From Odoribacter sp. AF15-53 (GTDB lineage: Bacteria; Bacteroidota; Bacteroidia; Bacteroidales; Marinifilaceae): a stretch of DNA of 64,000 nucleotides. The stretch lies in assembly GCF_003479425.1 (NCBI RefSeq), contig NZ_QUHC01000002.1, positions 186,001 to 250,000 on the forward strand. The letters run 5' to 3'. The notes beneath the pieces were generated by a model. The model did not search any database. It was not told where the DNA came from and saw only the letters and a program-made list of their open reading frames with translations. This document shows positions 1 through 9,152 of the stretch, piece by piece. Positions within the stretch are counted from its first letter, which is position 1; every line of letters starts with the position of its first letter. The translations under genes were made by a program, and so were the position numbers.

Positions 1-645
1 CGTCTGGAACACGTTCGTGGTCACGTACAGCACCACCTTGTTCGGGTAATTCTGCTTCACTTCCATACCGATAGCTTGGGCCAAGTGAGTTTTTCCTAAT
101 CCCGATCCGCCATATATCAACAACGGGTTGAAAGCCGTACCTCCCGGATTCTGGGCTATTGCCACCGCTGCCGACTTGGCCAAACGGTTACATCCTCCCT
201 CGATATAACTGTCCAACGTGTAAGAAGGATTCAATTGCGGGTCGATCTGTAAAAGATTATTTCCACGCTCGAAAGGATTCTTCGGAGCCACTCGATCCTG
301 CTTTCCCCCATTCACGTAAACCGTGTTCGGTTCCACTTTCTTCACATTATTAGAAGACATGGTCACGGAAATGGGATCGCGAGGATGGCTCTCCTCTACC
401 ACAACCGAATATTCCAATTTAGCATTCGGACCGATCACAGTACGAACAGCCTTCCGTAATATATCCACGAAATGCTCTTCCAGACACTCGTAAACATACT
501 GACTCGGCACTTGAATCGTCAACACATCCTGTTGTAGATTCAACGCACGAATCGGCGCGAACCAAGTCTTAAACGTTCTTGGTAACACTTGTTCTTCGAT
601 CAAGCCTAGACATTCCGACCAAACACTTTTACAATCCCTTTTCAT
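1..645 (-). CDS. dnaA: Chromosomal replication initiator protein DnaA, N-terminal 215 residues (3' end outside window)
   Basis: DnaA is the AAA+ ATPase that melts the replication origin. The visible part has the N-terminal helical domain I (start MKRDCKSVWSECLG, with the KTWFAP stretch typical of DnaA), a variable linker, the conserved NPSYTLDSYIEG-type entry to the AAA+ domain, and the Walker A loop GGSGLGKTH near residue 180. The frame is open to base 1, so the ATPase core and the DNA-binding domain IV lie beyond the edge. The ATG at 643-645 is the only sensible start. No operon partner is visible upstream; the next gene is 374 bases away. Identity is very secure, but the gene is only partly seen. 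Confidence 0.97.
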   Translation of the reverse strand, partial: MKRDCKSVWSECLGLIEEQVLPRTFKTWFAPIRALNLQQDVLTIQVPSQYVYECLEEHFVDILRKAVRTVIGPNAKLEYSVVVEESHPRDPISVTMSSNNVKKVEPNTVYVNGGKQDRVAPKNPFERGNNLLQIDPQLNPSYTLDSYIEGGCNRLAKSAAVAIAQNPGGTAFNPLLIYGGSGLGKTHLAQAIGMEVKQNYPNKVVLYVTTNVFQT

Positions 646-1019
646 TTATATATCGTTTTTCATCCCTATCTCATTTCTGCGAAATGGAATGCTAAATTCG
701 AAAAAATTTTCTTGTAAAAAAAATGATGATTTCGCTTGTTTTTTATGGTTTCCCCCTTATGGTTTAGATATCAATTCTTTAGATATACACTACTATAAAT
801 CAATACATTAACCCCATTTTCCTCATTCCCGAAAACAACAAGCCATGCAACACATTCTTAACATAAGCGTAACAAAACAATTAACCCTCACACGCTATAA
901 ACCTTTAACACCGAGGGTAAAAAAATAAGATCAAAGACTATATTTCGATTCTTAATTTTTAAGCATTATGTTAACAATATTCCCTATTCCGGAAACATTA
1001 TTTAGAACGATTCTAATTT
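646..1019. other. 374-base AT-rich gap between dnaA and the mlaD-like gene
   Basis: No reading frame, RNA gene or clear hairpin terminator was found. It must contain the dnaA promoter, but I see no good TAnnTTTG box on the minus strand. I looked for DnaA boxes (TTATNCACA and its complement) and found no cluster, so I do not call an origin here. Confidence 0.5.
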
Positions 1020-2207
1020 TCAAATAAAGTCAATTTTAACAATATAAGCATCATCATAACGTTTGATAACATCCTCCAATTTCCGCTGAGCTGCTTTCAA
1101 TTTCTTGTAACTATCAATGATATAAAGATACTTATCCTTGTATTTAACCTCTTTCACCCCAGGATTTTGCATGTAAATCTCCGAATTCATGGATAATCGT
1201 TCCGGGGACTCGAAAATCACCACCCCGTACTCTTCAAGCGATGCTTTTCCCGATGAAAAATCAATCAAAGAAAGGCTGATGAAGCGCTTGGGATTATACC
1301 TGAATTCCACCAGTAAACGATTCAAATTTTCACTCGCCTGATTCAAATTATAATACAAATCATTATCATTCAAAAGAGCACCTATCGTTCCCTCTCCTCG
1401 ATTTATCTTACCCATGATCGAATCCACGGAAGCCAACATATTATCCAGACTCATTAACGTCTGGTGCAAACTGGCCCGCTTCAAAGAATCAGTTATAGCC
1501 GACACGTTGCCCAGAATATTCGAAATCTCCTCGTTATTATCTCTCAGATTCCCGGTAATACTATTTATATTTCTCAAAATAGAACTAATTCTGACCGACT
1601 CGGATTTCATCAACGTATCCAGATTTTCAGAAGCACCTTCCAAGTTACGCAACGTGCGATCAATACTCCCGAAACTATTTCCCAGATTCTTTTTCGTCTC
1701 TTCATTAAAAAGTCCCTGCACAATCACCATCACCGAATCAAGAGATCCCATCAACCGTTCCGCCTTCTGCTTCAGGGGCAACATCTGTTGACTGACCTGC
1801 TCCATAAGCCCTTGCTCCACTTGGGAGCGCAAGGTATCACCACTCACGGCAAACACGGGAGAATTACCCGGGACCAGATTAATCACCTTCGACCCCATCA
1901 AATCGGCACTCTGGATCATCGCCAAGCTATTGACCGGCAATTCCAATCCCTTGTTCACGGAAAACTTCACGAGCACCTTATCAAATCTCTCCCCGGTAAA
2001 CTGGATTGAAATGACCTGTCCTACCTGATACCCCCGGTACATGACACCGCTGGACACCTTCAACCCCTCGACACTATCATACGTGCTGTAAAACGTACTC
2101 TTGGATTCAAACAAGGACGAACCTTTCAAGAAATTTATTCCCCAAATCAGGATAAAAACCGCGGCTAATGCCGTCACGGCCAATTTCGCTTCTCTCTTTA
2201 TTTTCAT
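1020..2207 (-). CDS. MlaD/MCE-domain lipid transport protein, membrane anchored
   Basis: A 395-residue protein with a short basic N-terminus and one membrane segment (about residues 7-26, AVTALAAVFILIWGINFL), followed by an MCE domain (roughly 40-115, with the STYDSVEGL entry and SSGVMYRGYQVG). The rest is helical and coiled-coil-like. MCE proteins form hexameric lipid-binding rings that carry phospholipids between inner and outer membrane. The frame could be extended to a TTG at 2264, but that would overlap the amidase gene; the ATG at 2205-2207 gives the canonical MKIKREAKLAV start and a 19-base gap to the amidase. The upstream amidase gene is co-directional, so the two are probably one transcript. 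No ABC permease or ATPase partner lies nearby, so this component works with genes elsewhere. Confidence 0.88.
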   Translation of the reverse strand: MKIKREAKLAVTALAAVFILIWGINFLKGSSLFESKSTFYSTYDSVEGLKVSSGVMYRGYQVGQVISIQFTGERFDKVLVKFSVNKGLELPVNSLAMIQSADLMGSKVINLVPGNSPVFAVSGDTLRSQVEQGLMEQVSQQMLPLKQKAERLMGSLDSVMVIVQGLFNEETKKNLGNSFGSIDRTLRNLEGASENLDTLMKSESVRISSILRNINSITGNLRDNNEEISNILGNVSAITDSLKRASLHQTLMSLDNMLASVDSIMGKINRGEGTIGALLNDNDLYYNLNQASENLNRLLVEFRYNPKRFISLSLIDFSSGKASLEEYGVVIFESPERLSMNSEIYMQNPGVKEVKYKDKYLYIIDSYKKLKAAQRKLEDVIKRYDDAYIVKIDFI

Positions 2208-2226
2208 GAGTGTTATTTTAATTTCT

Positions 2227-3426
2227 CTATTTAATTTTCTGTTCCAATTTCTTTGCCTCCGCAACCGTGATCTGTTTTCCTTTATATATAGCGATCACGA
2301 AACAATCTTTCACCGTCTTCCGGACATCCTTCTGCACGTCTAACGCTTTTTCATAACTTGAAGTTTTCCCCACGTAATACCGGAAACGATCCACTCCCTT
2401 CAACTCCTCTACCTTATATTTTAATTTCAGGTACCTGAAATCTTTTACCTGTGTCTTGGAAGACGCCACCTGTATCGCGAAAAACAAGTCGTTTTTATCA
2501 ACCGCTTCCGCCTTCGTCGTCGAGCTTGTTTCTACTTTCTTCTCCACGGTTTTAGAGGTTTCCTGTTTCGGCGACGTTTTCGGTGTTTCCGTTCTTACCA
2601 CGTCTTTTTTATCTTCCTGTCCTGCCGTCAACACCACGCTATTCTTTTCCACGTTATTCTTATACGTCTGAAAAGCGGTAAAAATCGAACGGGCGATATT
2701 CGTCTGTCCCGATTCGGAAGTCAATATCTTCTGGTCATTCGGGTTCGAGATAAATCCCGTCTCGATCAGGACGGCAGGCATCCCCACGTCCATCAACACG
2801 ATAAATCCCGCTTGCCGCACTTCCCGGTCCGGCATCCGGGTCCTCGCCACCAACTCCTTCTGGATCGGGGCGGCAAATTCCATGCTGTTTTTCAAATGAC
2901 TATTCTTCAAAAAATTGAACATGATATACGATTCGGCCTTCTTCGGGTCAAACCCGTCATACTTCACCGAATAGTCCTCCTCGTAGTGAATAGCCTCGTT
3001 CTCTTTCATGGCCACCTGGAAACTCGCCTCGGACTTGTGCAACCCCAACACGTAAGTCTCCACCCCCCTCACGCTCGACTTGGCAAACTTGTTCACGTGG
3101 ATAGATATAAATAATTGTGCTTTCGCCTTGTTGGCAATCTTACCCCGCTCCCGCAAATCCACGGCCACGTCTTTCGTTCTCGTGTAAACCACTTTCATAT
3201 CAGGATACGTGTTACTCACCATTTTTCCCAGTTTCAAGGCAATCGCCAAGGTTATATCCTTCTCTCTCAACCGCCCGCTAATAGCCCCCGGATCTTTTCC
3301 CCCATGCCCGGCATCAATACAAATACATTTAATTTTACCCAATGCCTCCTGTGCTGTCAAGGATTTTGAACCTCCTAACAGCAAGATTACCAACAACAAA
3401 CTTATGACACTGTACTGATTTATCAT
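2227..3426 (-). CDS. N-acetylmuramoyl-L-alanine amidase (Amidase_3) with C-terminal SPOR-like region
   Basis: Zinc hydrolase that cuts the amide bond between MurNAc and the stem peptide, in the periplasm. A signal peptide (about residues 1-25, ending SLTAQ) precedes the Amidase_3 domain: the first zinc histidine is in IDAGHGGKDPGA (H41), then the ISIHVNKF segment, and the catalytic glutamate in PAVLIETGFISN. A low-complexity Lys/Thr/Glu linker (about 255-310) leads to a C-terminal region (FFAIQVASSKTQ...) that looks like a SPOR peptidoglycan-binding fold, which would target the enzyme to division septa. At 399 residues it is normal for the Bacteroidota version. It is followed 19 bases later by the MCE gene, a pairing consistent with envelope remodelling. 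Confidence 0.93.
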   Translation of the reverse strand: MINQYSVISLLLVILLLGGSKSLTAQEALGKIKCICIDAGHGGKDPGAISGRLREKDITLAIALKLGKMVSNTYPDMKVVYTRTKDVAVDLRERGKIANKAKAQLFISIHVNKFAKSSVRGVETYVLGLHKSEASFQVAMKENEAIHYEEDYSVKYDGFDPKKAESYIMFNFLKNSHLKNSMEFAAPIQKELVARTRMPDREVRQAGFIVLMDVGMPAVLIETGFISNPNDQKILTSESGQTNIARSIFTAFQTYKNNVEKNSVVLTAGQEDKKDVVRTETPKTSPKQETSKTVEKKVETSSTTKAEAVDKNDLFFAIQVASSKTQVKDFRYLKLKYKVEELKGVDRFRYYVGKTSSYEKALDVQKDVRKTVKDCFVIAIYKGKQITVAEAKKLEQKIK

Positions 3427-3477
3427 GTATTTAAAACTTTTTAAAAAGAATCATGAGCATTAACAACCATTATTTCT

Positions 3478-3485
3478 TACATTTG
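3478..3485 (+). promoter_or_regulatory. Probable -7 box (TACATTTG) for lptD
   Basis: Matches the Bacteroidota -7 consensus TAnnTTTG, 58 bases before the proposed lptD start. No clear -33 TTTG is visible at the right spacing, so this is a single-box call. Confidence 0.45.
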
Positions 3486-3525
3486 CAAAGCAAAAATGCA
3501 ATACGCGTGATGCAATAATTAGTCA

Positions 3526-3533
3526 CAAAAATA
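3526..3533 (-). promoter_or_regulatory. Probable -7 box for the amidase-mlaD operon
   Basis: On the minus strand this reads TATTTTTG, a TAnnTTTG match about 93 bases upstream of the amidase ATG. It diverges from the lptD box. No clear -33 element was found. Confidence 0.4.
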
Positions 3534-3542
3534 ATTATAAAA

Positions 3543-6167
3543 TTGCAAGTTAGATTATATACAGGGCTTTTTATTAAGAAATGTATCATTTTAACAATGA
3601 TCGCCCTGCCCATAATACTCTCCTCGAATGGCTTGGCGTCCGAGATTATTTTCGGACAAGGCATCTTCGTAACAGCCATTGACACAACGGGAAAACCCGG
3701 TGATAGCATTCGTATCGTTTATGATTCCGCGGGAATTCCCATCGACACGATCCGGAATGACACCACTCCCCAAAAACCTTTATTTGATGATCTAATCAAA
3801 TACACGGCTGATGACTCCGTTAAATTCTCGATCCGGGAGAAAAAAGTATACTTGTACGGCAATGGTTACGTGAAATACCTCACGACCGAGCTAAAAGCCG
3901 ATTACATCGAACTGGATATGGATAAAAAACTGGCTTTTGCCTGCGGGGTACCCGATTCTGTCGGGGAATTAAAAGGAAATCCCAACTTAAAAGACAAGGG
4001 CCAGGAATTCGATAGCAAGGAATTGCGCTATAACTTTGATACCAAAAAAGCTTATATCACGAATATCGTCACGCAGGAAGGGGAAGGCTACCTGCAAAGC
4101 GAGTTGACCAAAAAACAAAGTGATTCCGTTTATTGCGTGAAACACGGGACCTACACGACTTGCGACGAACACGACCATCCTCACTTCGGTCTCCGGATGA
4201 ACAAGGCGAAAATGATCAAGGACAAAAAGATATTTACCACGTTCACTTATCTCGAACTGGAGGGAATACCTTTACCCATAGCTCTTCCGTTCGCCTTTTT
4301 CCCGATCACGAAAAAAGGGACATCGGGAATCATCATGCCGACATACGGGGAAGAGCGAATGAGAGGTTTTAACCTGAGAGGCGGAGGATATTATTTCTAT
4401 ATCAACGACTACATTGATATGAATATCACCGGGGATATTTACACGAACGGATCATGGGGACTGCAATACGCCACCCAATACCGGAAACGGTACAAATTCA
4501 ACGGTAACCTGAACTTCACGATCAGCAAAAACTACGTCAGTGAAAAAGGCCTGCCGGACTATCAGGAATCATCGGACTGGTCGGTACGCTGGACCCATAC
4601 CCAAGACGGGAAAGCGAATCCCTACAGTTCATTCTCCGCTTCCGTGGATATGTCCTCGGCCAACAACAATTATTATAACGCCAACACGGTTGATGGAATC
4701 GCCAACCAACGAAAACAATCCAGTATCTCCTGGAGCAAGAAATGGCCGGAAAGCCCGTTCAGTTTAAGTGGTTCCTTTAACCACAGCCAGAACAGTCGGG
4801 ATACTTCGATCGCCATAACCTTGCCCAATTTAAGTCTCCGTATGACACAAATCTACCCCTTCCGTAAAAAAGGGAAATCGGGTGAAATGAAATGGTATGA
4901 CAACATCGGTCTATCCTACTCGGCAGAATTAAGAAACAGTATCCAAACCAAAGAAAATAAACTATTCAAATCTTCTTTCGAAAGAGATTGGAACAACGGT
5001 TTCAAACACAACATCCCGATCAGTCTCTCGTTCAAAATCGCCAAGGACGTGACGTTCACCCCTTCGCTAAACTACAACGGATACTTGAACCTGAAAACCA
5101 TAGAAAAAATATGGGTACCCGATACCACTGCAAACGGAGGGCAATATGTTACCCGGGATGTTATCGGTTTAAATTACTCGCACGACTACTCTGCCAGCGG
5201 GTCCATCGGTTACACCCCGACCATATACGGTATGTTCACTTATAAACCGGGCTCTAAAGTCGTGGCTATCCGCCACATGATCCGCCCGTCCATGTCCATA
5301 TCTTATACTCCGGCAATCAAACCCTTGGGTAATTACAAAAAAAGTTACTTCAACGGGAAAGAGGAGGTAGAATACGCCATTCATGAAGGATTGGCTTATC
5401 GCCCGAACACGGAAGGAGGTAAACAATCCGGAAGCATCAGTTTCAGCCTCGACAACAACGTCGAAATGAAAGTGCGGAATGACAAGGACACCACGGGAGA
5501 CGATGAATTCAAGAAAGTAAAACTCTTGGAGAGCTTCCGTATCTCCACTTCCTACAACCTGTTTGCCGACAGTATGAACTTCTCGAACATATCGTTAAGC
5601 GCACGTACCAAAGTTTTCAATAACAAAGTCGATTTGAACTTTAGCGGAACGATTGACCCTTACGCTATCGACACGCTCGGCCATAGATATAACAAATATC
5701 ACGGGAAATTAGGCCGTTTGACCAACGCTACTATTTCTACGAATTTCAGTTTCTCCGCGGATAACGGGAAAAACAAAGAAAAGAAGAATGATCTGGTCGG
5801 CGGATTCTATGATGATTACGTGGATTTTGACGTGCCTTGGAATATTAACATCAGTTACAATTTCAGCTATTCAAGGCCTAATCCTTACAAGAGCCCGACC
5901 ATCAGTCAGATTATCAACTTCTCCGGTGACTTGTCACTAACCCCCAAGTGGAAGATCACCTTCCAATCCGGTTATGACATCAAGGCCAAAGAGGTTACTT
6001 CCACGAGTTTCGGAGTCACGCGAGACCTGCACTGTTGGGAAATGACCTTCAACTGTATGCCGTTCGGGCAGCACCAATCTTACAATTTCGAGATTCACGT
6101 ACGCTCGTCCATGTTGAGAGATTTGAAACTTACCAAGCGGGATTCCTGGTACGACAGGCGACTCTAG
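3543..6167 (+). CDS. lptD: LptD-family LPS-assembly outer-membrane protein
   Basis: LptD is the outer-membrane barrel that inserts LPS into the outer leaflet. A basic, hydrophobic N-terminus (KKCIILTMIALPIILSSNG) acts as signal peptide. Residues about 85-210 resemble the OstA/LptA jelly-roll (REKKVYLYGNGYVKYLTTEL, DYIELDMDKK, EFDSKELRYNFDTKKAYI), and the remaining ~650 residues alternate as beta strands rich in aromatics. Length 874 fits the Bacteroidota family. The start is uncertain: the frame opens with a TTG at 3543 and the first ATG is at 3597, which would remove the positive charges of the signal peptide; an in-frame stop at 3516 rules out anything earlier. It stands alone between the divergent amidase operon and convergent rlmB. 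LptB is at 52.5 kb. Confidence 0.87.
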   Translation: MQVRLYTGLFIKKCIILTMIALPIILSSNGLASEIIFGQGIFVTAIDTTGKPGDSIRIVYDSAGIPIDTIRNDTTPQKPLFDDLIKYTADDSVKFSIREKKVYLYGNGYVKYLTTELKADYIELDMDKKLAFACGVPDSVGELKGNPNLKDKGQEFDSKELRYNFDTKKAYITNIVTQEGEGYLQSELTKKQSDSVYCVKHGTYTTCDEHDHPHFGLRMNKAKMIKDKKIFTTFTYLELEGIPLPIALPFAFFPITKKGTSGIIMPTYGEERMRGFNLRGGGYYFYINDYIDMNITGDIYTNGSWGLQYATQYRKRYKFNGNLNFTISKNYVSEKGLPDYQESSDWSVRWTHTQDGKANPYSSFSASVDMSSANNNYYNANTVDGIANQRKQSSISWSKKWPESPFSLSGSFNHSQNSRDTSIAITLPNLSLRMTQIYPFRKKGKSGEMKWYDNIGLSYSAELRNSIQTKENKLFKSSFERDWNNGFKHNIPISLSFKIAKDVTFTPSLNYNGYLNLKTIEKIWVPDTTANGGQYVTRDVIGLNYSHDYSASGSIGYTPTIYGMFTYKPGSKVVAIRHMIRPSMSISYTPAIKPLGNYKKSYFNGKEEVEYAIHEGLAYRPNTEGGKQSGSISFSLDNNVEMKVRNDKDTTGDDEFKKVKLLESFRISTSYNLFADSMNFSNISLSARTKVFNNKVDLNFSGTIDPYAIDTLGHRYNKYHGKLGRLTNATISTNFSFSADNGKNKEKKNDLVGGFYDDYVDFDVPWNINISYNFSYSRPNPYKSPTISQIINFSGDLSLTPKWKITFQSGYDIKAKEVTSTSFGVTRDLHCWEMTFNCMPFGQHQSYNFEIHVRSSMLRDLKLTKRDSWYDRRL

Positions 6168-6221
6168 TTACTACTGAGATACGTATATGTTCGAACCGAG
6201 ATACGGCTCAAATAATTGAAC

Positions 6222-6281
6222 AAAGACGAGACATAGCCAAGATAAAGACGAGACAAAGCCAAGATAAGTCGGCTTTGTCTC
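6222..6281. repeat. 22-bp unit in two exact-tandem copies plus an inverted 11-bp copy
   Basis: Copies at 6222-6243 and 6244-6265 differ at one base (AAAGACGAGACA[T/A]AGCC...). The segment GAGACAAAGCC (6250-6260) is repeated inverted as GGCTTTGTCTC at 6271-6281, so the second copy can fold into an 11-bp stem with a 10-base loop. It sits between convergent lptD and rlmB and may act as a transcription end, although the T-run is poor. Confidence 0.8.
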
Positions 6282-6359
6282 CCAAATAAATTACAGATAA
6301 ATGTTTCGTGAGAACCGATCACACCTCTATCACGGTTAGATTTCGGTCTGAATACATGC

Positions 6360-7109
6360 TTATTCCATGATTCCTCTTTGTCTTACCGCCTCGTACATCA
6401 ACACGGCAGCGGCGGCAGAAACATTCAACGATTCGATTTGTCCCAGTTGGGGGATTTTGATTTGCTGATCAGCCAGAGCCAACAACTCTTCGTCGATACC
6501 GGTATCTTCCGATCCCATGATGAACATACACCCCTCTTTCATGTCCACGTTGGTATAGAATTTATCCGCTTTTTCCGTGGCAGCATACAACGTCAATCCT
6601 CTCCGTTTCAGCTCTTTTATCGTTTTCTTCAGATTTTTCTCCCGACAAACAGGAATATGATATAACGCACCCGCGGATGTTTTTATAGCATCGGAAGATA
6701 TTTTCGCCGAATTCTTATTCGGGATTAAAATAGCACTCACCCCGGCACATTCGGCCGTACGGGCAATTCCACCCAGATTACGGACATCGGTAATCCGATC
6801 CAGTATAAGTACCAAAGGATTTTTTCCCTCGGCCACCACGGCATTCACCACCTCGTCAATGTCCTGATAAGGAATAGGAGAAACCTCCGCCAGCACCCCC
6901 TGGTGATTCTTCCCGGCAAACGGTTTAAACACTTCTTCAGGTACGTACTGGAACGGGATCTGACGTTCGCGCACCAATGAAAATAGCTGCTGGAATAACT
7001 CCCCCTTATTCCCCTGACGGAACATCACTTTATCTATCTCTTTCTCGTCCTGTATCGCTTCCATAACAGCACGAATACCGAAAATACACTCTTGCTTAAA
7101 CTTTGCCAT
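6360..7109 (-). CDS. rlmB: 23S rRNA (guanosine 2'-O-) methyltransferase RlmB / TrmH family
   Basis: SAM-dependent SPOUT methyltransferase expected to modify a guanosine in 23S rRNA. The N-terminal substrate-binding domain (residues about 1-80, CIFGIRAVMEAI... NHQGVLAEV) is followed by the SPOUT trefoil-knot core with its three signatures: NLGGIARTAE (111-120), GSEDTGI (199-205) and SLNVSAAAAVLMYE (227-240). Length 249 is standard. It begins 13 bases after the ABC-F gene, so the two are almost certainly one operon with ribosome-related roles. The exact target base (G2251 for RlmB) is inferred from the family and not shown by the sequence. Confidence 0.93.
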   Translation of the reverse strand: MAKFKQECIFGIRAVMEAIQDEKEIDKVMFRQGNKGELFQQLFSLVRERQIPFQYVPEEVFKPFAGKNHQGVLAEVSPIPYQDIDEVVNAVVAEGKNPLVLILDRITDVRNLGGIARTAECAGVSAILIPNKNSAKISSDAIKTSAGALYHIPVCREKNLKKTIKELKRRGLTLYAATEKADKFYTNVDMKEGCMFIMGSEDTGIDEELLALADQQIKIPQLGQIESLNVSAAAAVLMYEAVRQRGIME

Positions 7110-7122
7110 TTTATTTGTTTTT

Positions 7123-9063
7123 TTAATTTCTAGCTTTTAATTCTTCCAGATGTTCGTTCTCCCCTTCCCACTCTTCCATGCATGCCTCCAGACGCTTCCG
7201 CAACTCGTCATAACTTTTCAGAAGCTCCTCGCCGATCACCCCTTCAGCCATTTTCCCCTCGGCTTCCCCGATCTTCTGTTCCAATTCGGCAATTTCATTT
7301 TCCAACTTCTCGATCCTGCTCTCCGCACGTTTCAACTCCTTATTCCACTGTTTACGTTCCTCGAAGGCCATTTTACTCTCGGAAACCACCTCTTCTTCTA
7401 CCACTTCATTTCCTTGGGCTTTCCGGGGATGCATTTGCTCGTATTCACGGAAACATTCCAATTTTTTGGCTTCCAGGAAATGAGTTACTCCCCCCAGATA
7501 TTCTTTTATCCCTTTGTTAGCAAACTCGTACACCTTGTCGGCCAACCCGATCAAAAAGTCCCGGTCATGCGACACCACGATTACCGTTCCTTCAAATTTT
7601 TTCAAGGCATCCTTCAATATATCTTTCGTCCGCAAATCCAGATGATTGGTCGGCTCGTCAAGAATTAATACATTATAGGGTTCCAGCAACAAACGAACCA
7701 TAGCCAAACGGGTGCGCTCCCCCCCGGAAAGAACCTTCACTTTCTTATCGACATCCTCCCCGGAAAACAGGAAAGCCCCCAGGATATCCCGAATTTTCTT
7801 CCGGATATCACCCACGGCAACCTGATCAATCGTGTCAAGCACGCTTAACGAGGGATCGAGTAAATCCGCTTGATTCTGGGCGAAATACCCGATATTCACG
7901 TTATGACCGATTTTCAACTCTCCTTCATAAGGGATCTGATCCATGATCATCTTTACCAACGTGGTCTTACCCTCGCCGTTCCGTCCCACGAAAGCAACCT
8001 TCTCCCCCCGCAACACGTCGAGATTCACCTCGTGCAACACCACGTGACTGCCATACGCTTTCGTCAAATCACGACCGCTCACGACGACATCACCGGAACG
8101 CACAGCCGGTTGGAATCTCACGTTAATCCGGGCCGAATCTTCCTGCTCGACCTCTATGCGATCAATTTTCTCCAACTGCTTGATCCGCGACTGCACCTGT
8201 ACTGCTTTCGTCGCCTTGTAACGGAACCGCTCGATAAAATCCTCGGTATCTTTAATCTGCTTTTGCTGGTTCTCGTACGCCCGTTGTTGTTGCTCGATTC
8301 GTTCTTTACGCAACTCCGTAAACTTGGTGTACGATACCTTATAATCGTATATCTTTCCTAAAGAAATCTCCACCGTACGCGTCGTGATATTATCCAGAAA
8401 TGCCCGGTCATGAGACACGAGAACAACTGCCCCCGGATACCCCTGCAAAAAAGACTCCAACCAAGAAATGGACTCGATATCCAAGTGATTGGTCGGCTCG
8501 TCGAGTAAAAAAACATCCGGACGTGCCAATAATATTTTCGCCAACTCGATCCGCATTCGCCATCCCCCGCTAAATTCCTCGCAACGACGTTCCAAATCTT
8601 CCTGCCGGAACCCCAATCCTTTCAACACGACCTCGACTTCCCCGTCCATGTTATCCGCTCCCCGCATGTGCAACATTTCGGTCTTGACATTCAATTTATC
8701 AATCAACGCCATGTAGCTGTCCGACTCGTAATCCGTGCGTTCGGCCAGTTCCTGATGCAAACGATCCAATTCCGCCCGCAATTCCAACACGTCATTAAAC
8801 GCCGTCTCCGCTTCTTTCCGCACCGTTTTCCCCTCGGCATACACTTTGGTCTGGGGTAAATATCCAATTTTCAACCCGGAAGGAACCGACACGCTTCCCC
8901 CCGAAGGTTCCTGAACTCCCGCTAATATTTTTAATAATGTAGACTTGCCAGCCCCGTTACGCCCGGTCAAACCAATACGATCCCTCTTGTTTACTAAAAA
9001 AGAAATAGAGTCGAGCAACGCGTAATCACCAAATAAAACACTTACATTATTAATTGAAATCAT
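7123..9063 (-). CDS. ABC-F family ATPase (translation factor type, two ABC domains)
   Basis: A soluble 646-residue protein with two ATP-binding cassettes and no membrane domain, the ABC-F layout of ribosome-associated ATPases (EttA/Uup/YheS and antibiotic-protection relatives). Domain 1 has Walker A GRNGAGKST (about 34-42), signature FSGGWRMR and Walker B LLDEPTNHLD; domain 2 has GRNGEGKTT (near residue 360), LSGGERTRLA and LILDEPTNHLD. Between them is a charged P-site-tRNA-interaction-motif linker, and the last ~90 residues form a Glu/Lys-rich coiled coil as in Uup or YheS. The frame extends to 9135, but the ATG at 9061-9063 gives the family start (MISINNVSVLFGDYALL) and lies downstream of a two-box promoter. 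It is followed closely by rlmB. Nothing here distinguishes a housekeeping role from drug protection. Confidence 0.93.
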   Translation of the reverse strand: MISINNVSVLFGDYALLDSISFLVNKRDRIGLTGRNGAGKSTLLKILAGVQEPSGGSVSVPSGLKIGYLPQTKVYAEGKTVRKEAETAFNDVLELRAELDRLHQELAERTDYESDSYMALIDKLNVKTEMLHMRGADNMDGEVEVVLKGLGFRQEDLERRCEEFSGGWRMRIELAKILLARPDVFLLDEPTNHLDIESISWLESFLQGYPGAVVLVSHDRAFLDNITTRTVEISLGKIYDYKVSYTKFTELRKERIEQQQRAYENQQKQIKDTEDFIERFRYKATKAVQVQSRIKQLEKIDRIEVEQEDSARINVRFQPAVRSGDVVVSGRDLTKAYGSHVVLHEVNLDVLRGEKVAFVGRNGEGKTTLVKMIMDQIPYEGELKIGHNVNIGYFAQNQADLLDPSLSVLDTIDQVAVGDIRKKIRDILGAFLFSGEDVDKKVKVLSGGERTRLAMVRLLLEPYNVLILDEPTNHLDLRTKDILKDALKKFEGTVIVVSHDRDFLIGLADKVYEFANKGIKEYLGGVTHFLEAKKLECFREYEQMHPRKAQGNEVVEEEVVSESKMAFEERKQWNKELKRAESRIEKLENEIAELEQKIGEAEGKMAEGVIGEELLKSYDELRKRLEACMEEWEGENEHLEELKARN

Positions 9064-9104
9064 ATATATAGGTACAAAATAAAACCTTCCATTTTTAACA
9101 GGTG

Positions 9105-9136
9105 CAAATATACGAAACTTATAGACAACGGACAAA
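9105..9136 (-). promoter_or_regulatory. Two-box promoter for the ABC-F/rlmB operon
   Basis: On the minus strand TTTG (9136-9133), a 20-base spacer, then TATATTTG (9112-9105): an exact match to the Bacteroidota consensus. Transcription would start near 9100, about 37 bases before the ATG at 9063. Its -33 box lies inside the 28-bp palindrome at 9125-9152. Confidence 0.75.
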
Positions 9137-9152
9137 CGTGTTTGTCCGTTGT
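9125..9152. promoter_or_regulatory. 28-bp palindrome overlapping the -33 box of the ABC-F promoter
   Basis: Two perfect 13-bp arms (ACAACGGACAAAC and GTTTGTCCGTTGT) are separated by only two bases. The left arm contains the -33 box of the minus-strand promoter. This size, perfection and position are what a dimeric repressor or activator site would look like. No regulator gene is adjacent. Confidence 0.6.

Noticed and set aside
159..353. Open frame on the plus strand inside the dnaA region
   Set aside because: It lies opposite the strongly conserved DnaA coding sequence and has no family-like features.
646..1019. Replication origin next to dnaA
   Set aside because: No cluster of DnaA boxes or AT-rich unwinding repeats could be seen; the proximity of dnaA alone is not evidence.
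2208..2264. Longer MlaD-like protein starting at a TTG at 2264
   Set aside because: It would overlap the amidase coding region and adds a basic non-family stretch; the ATG at 2207 is preceded by a normal gap.
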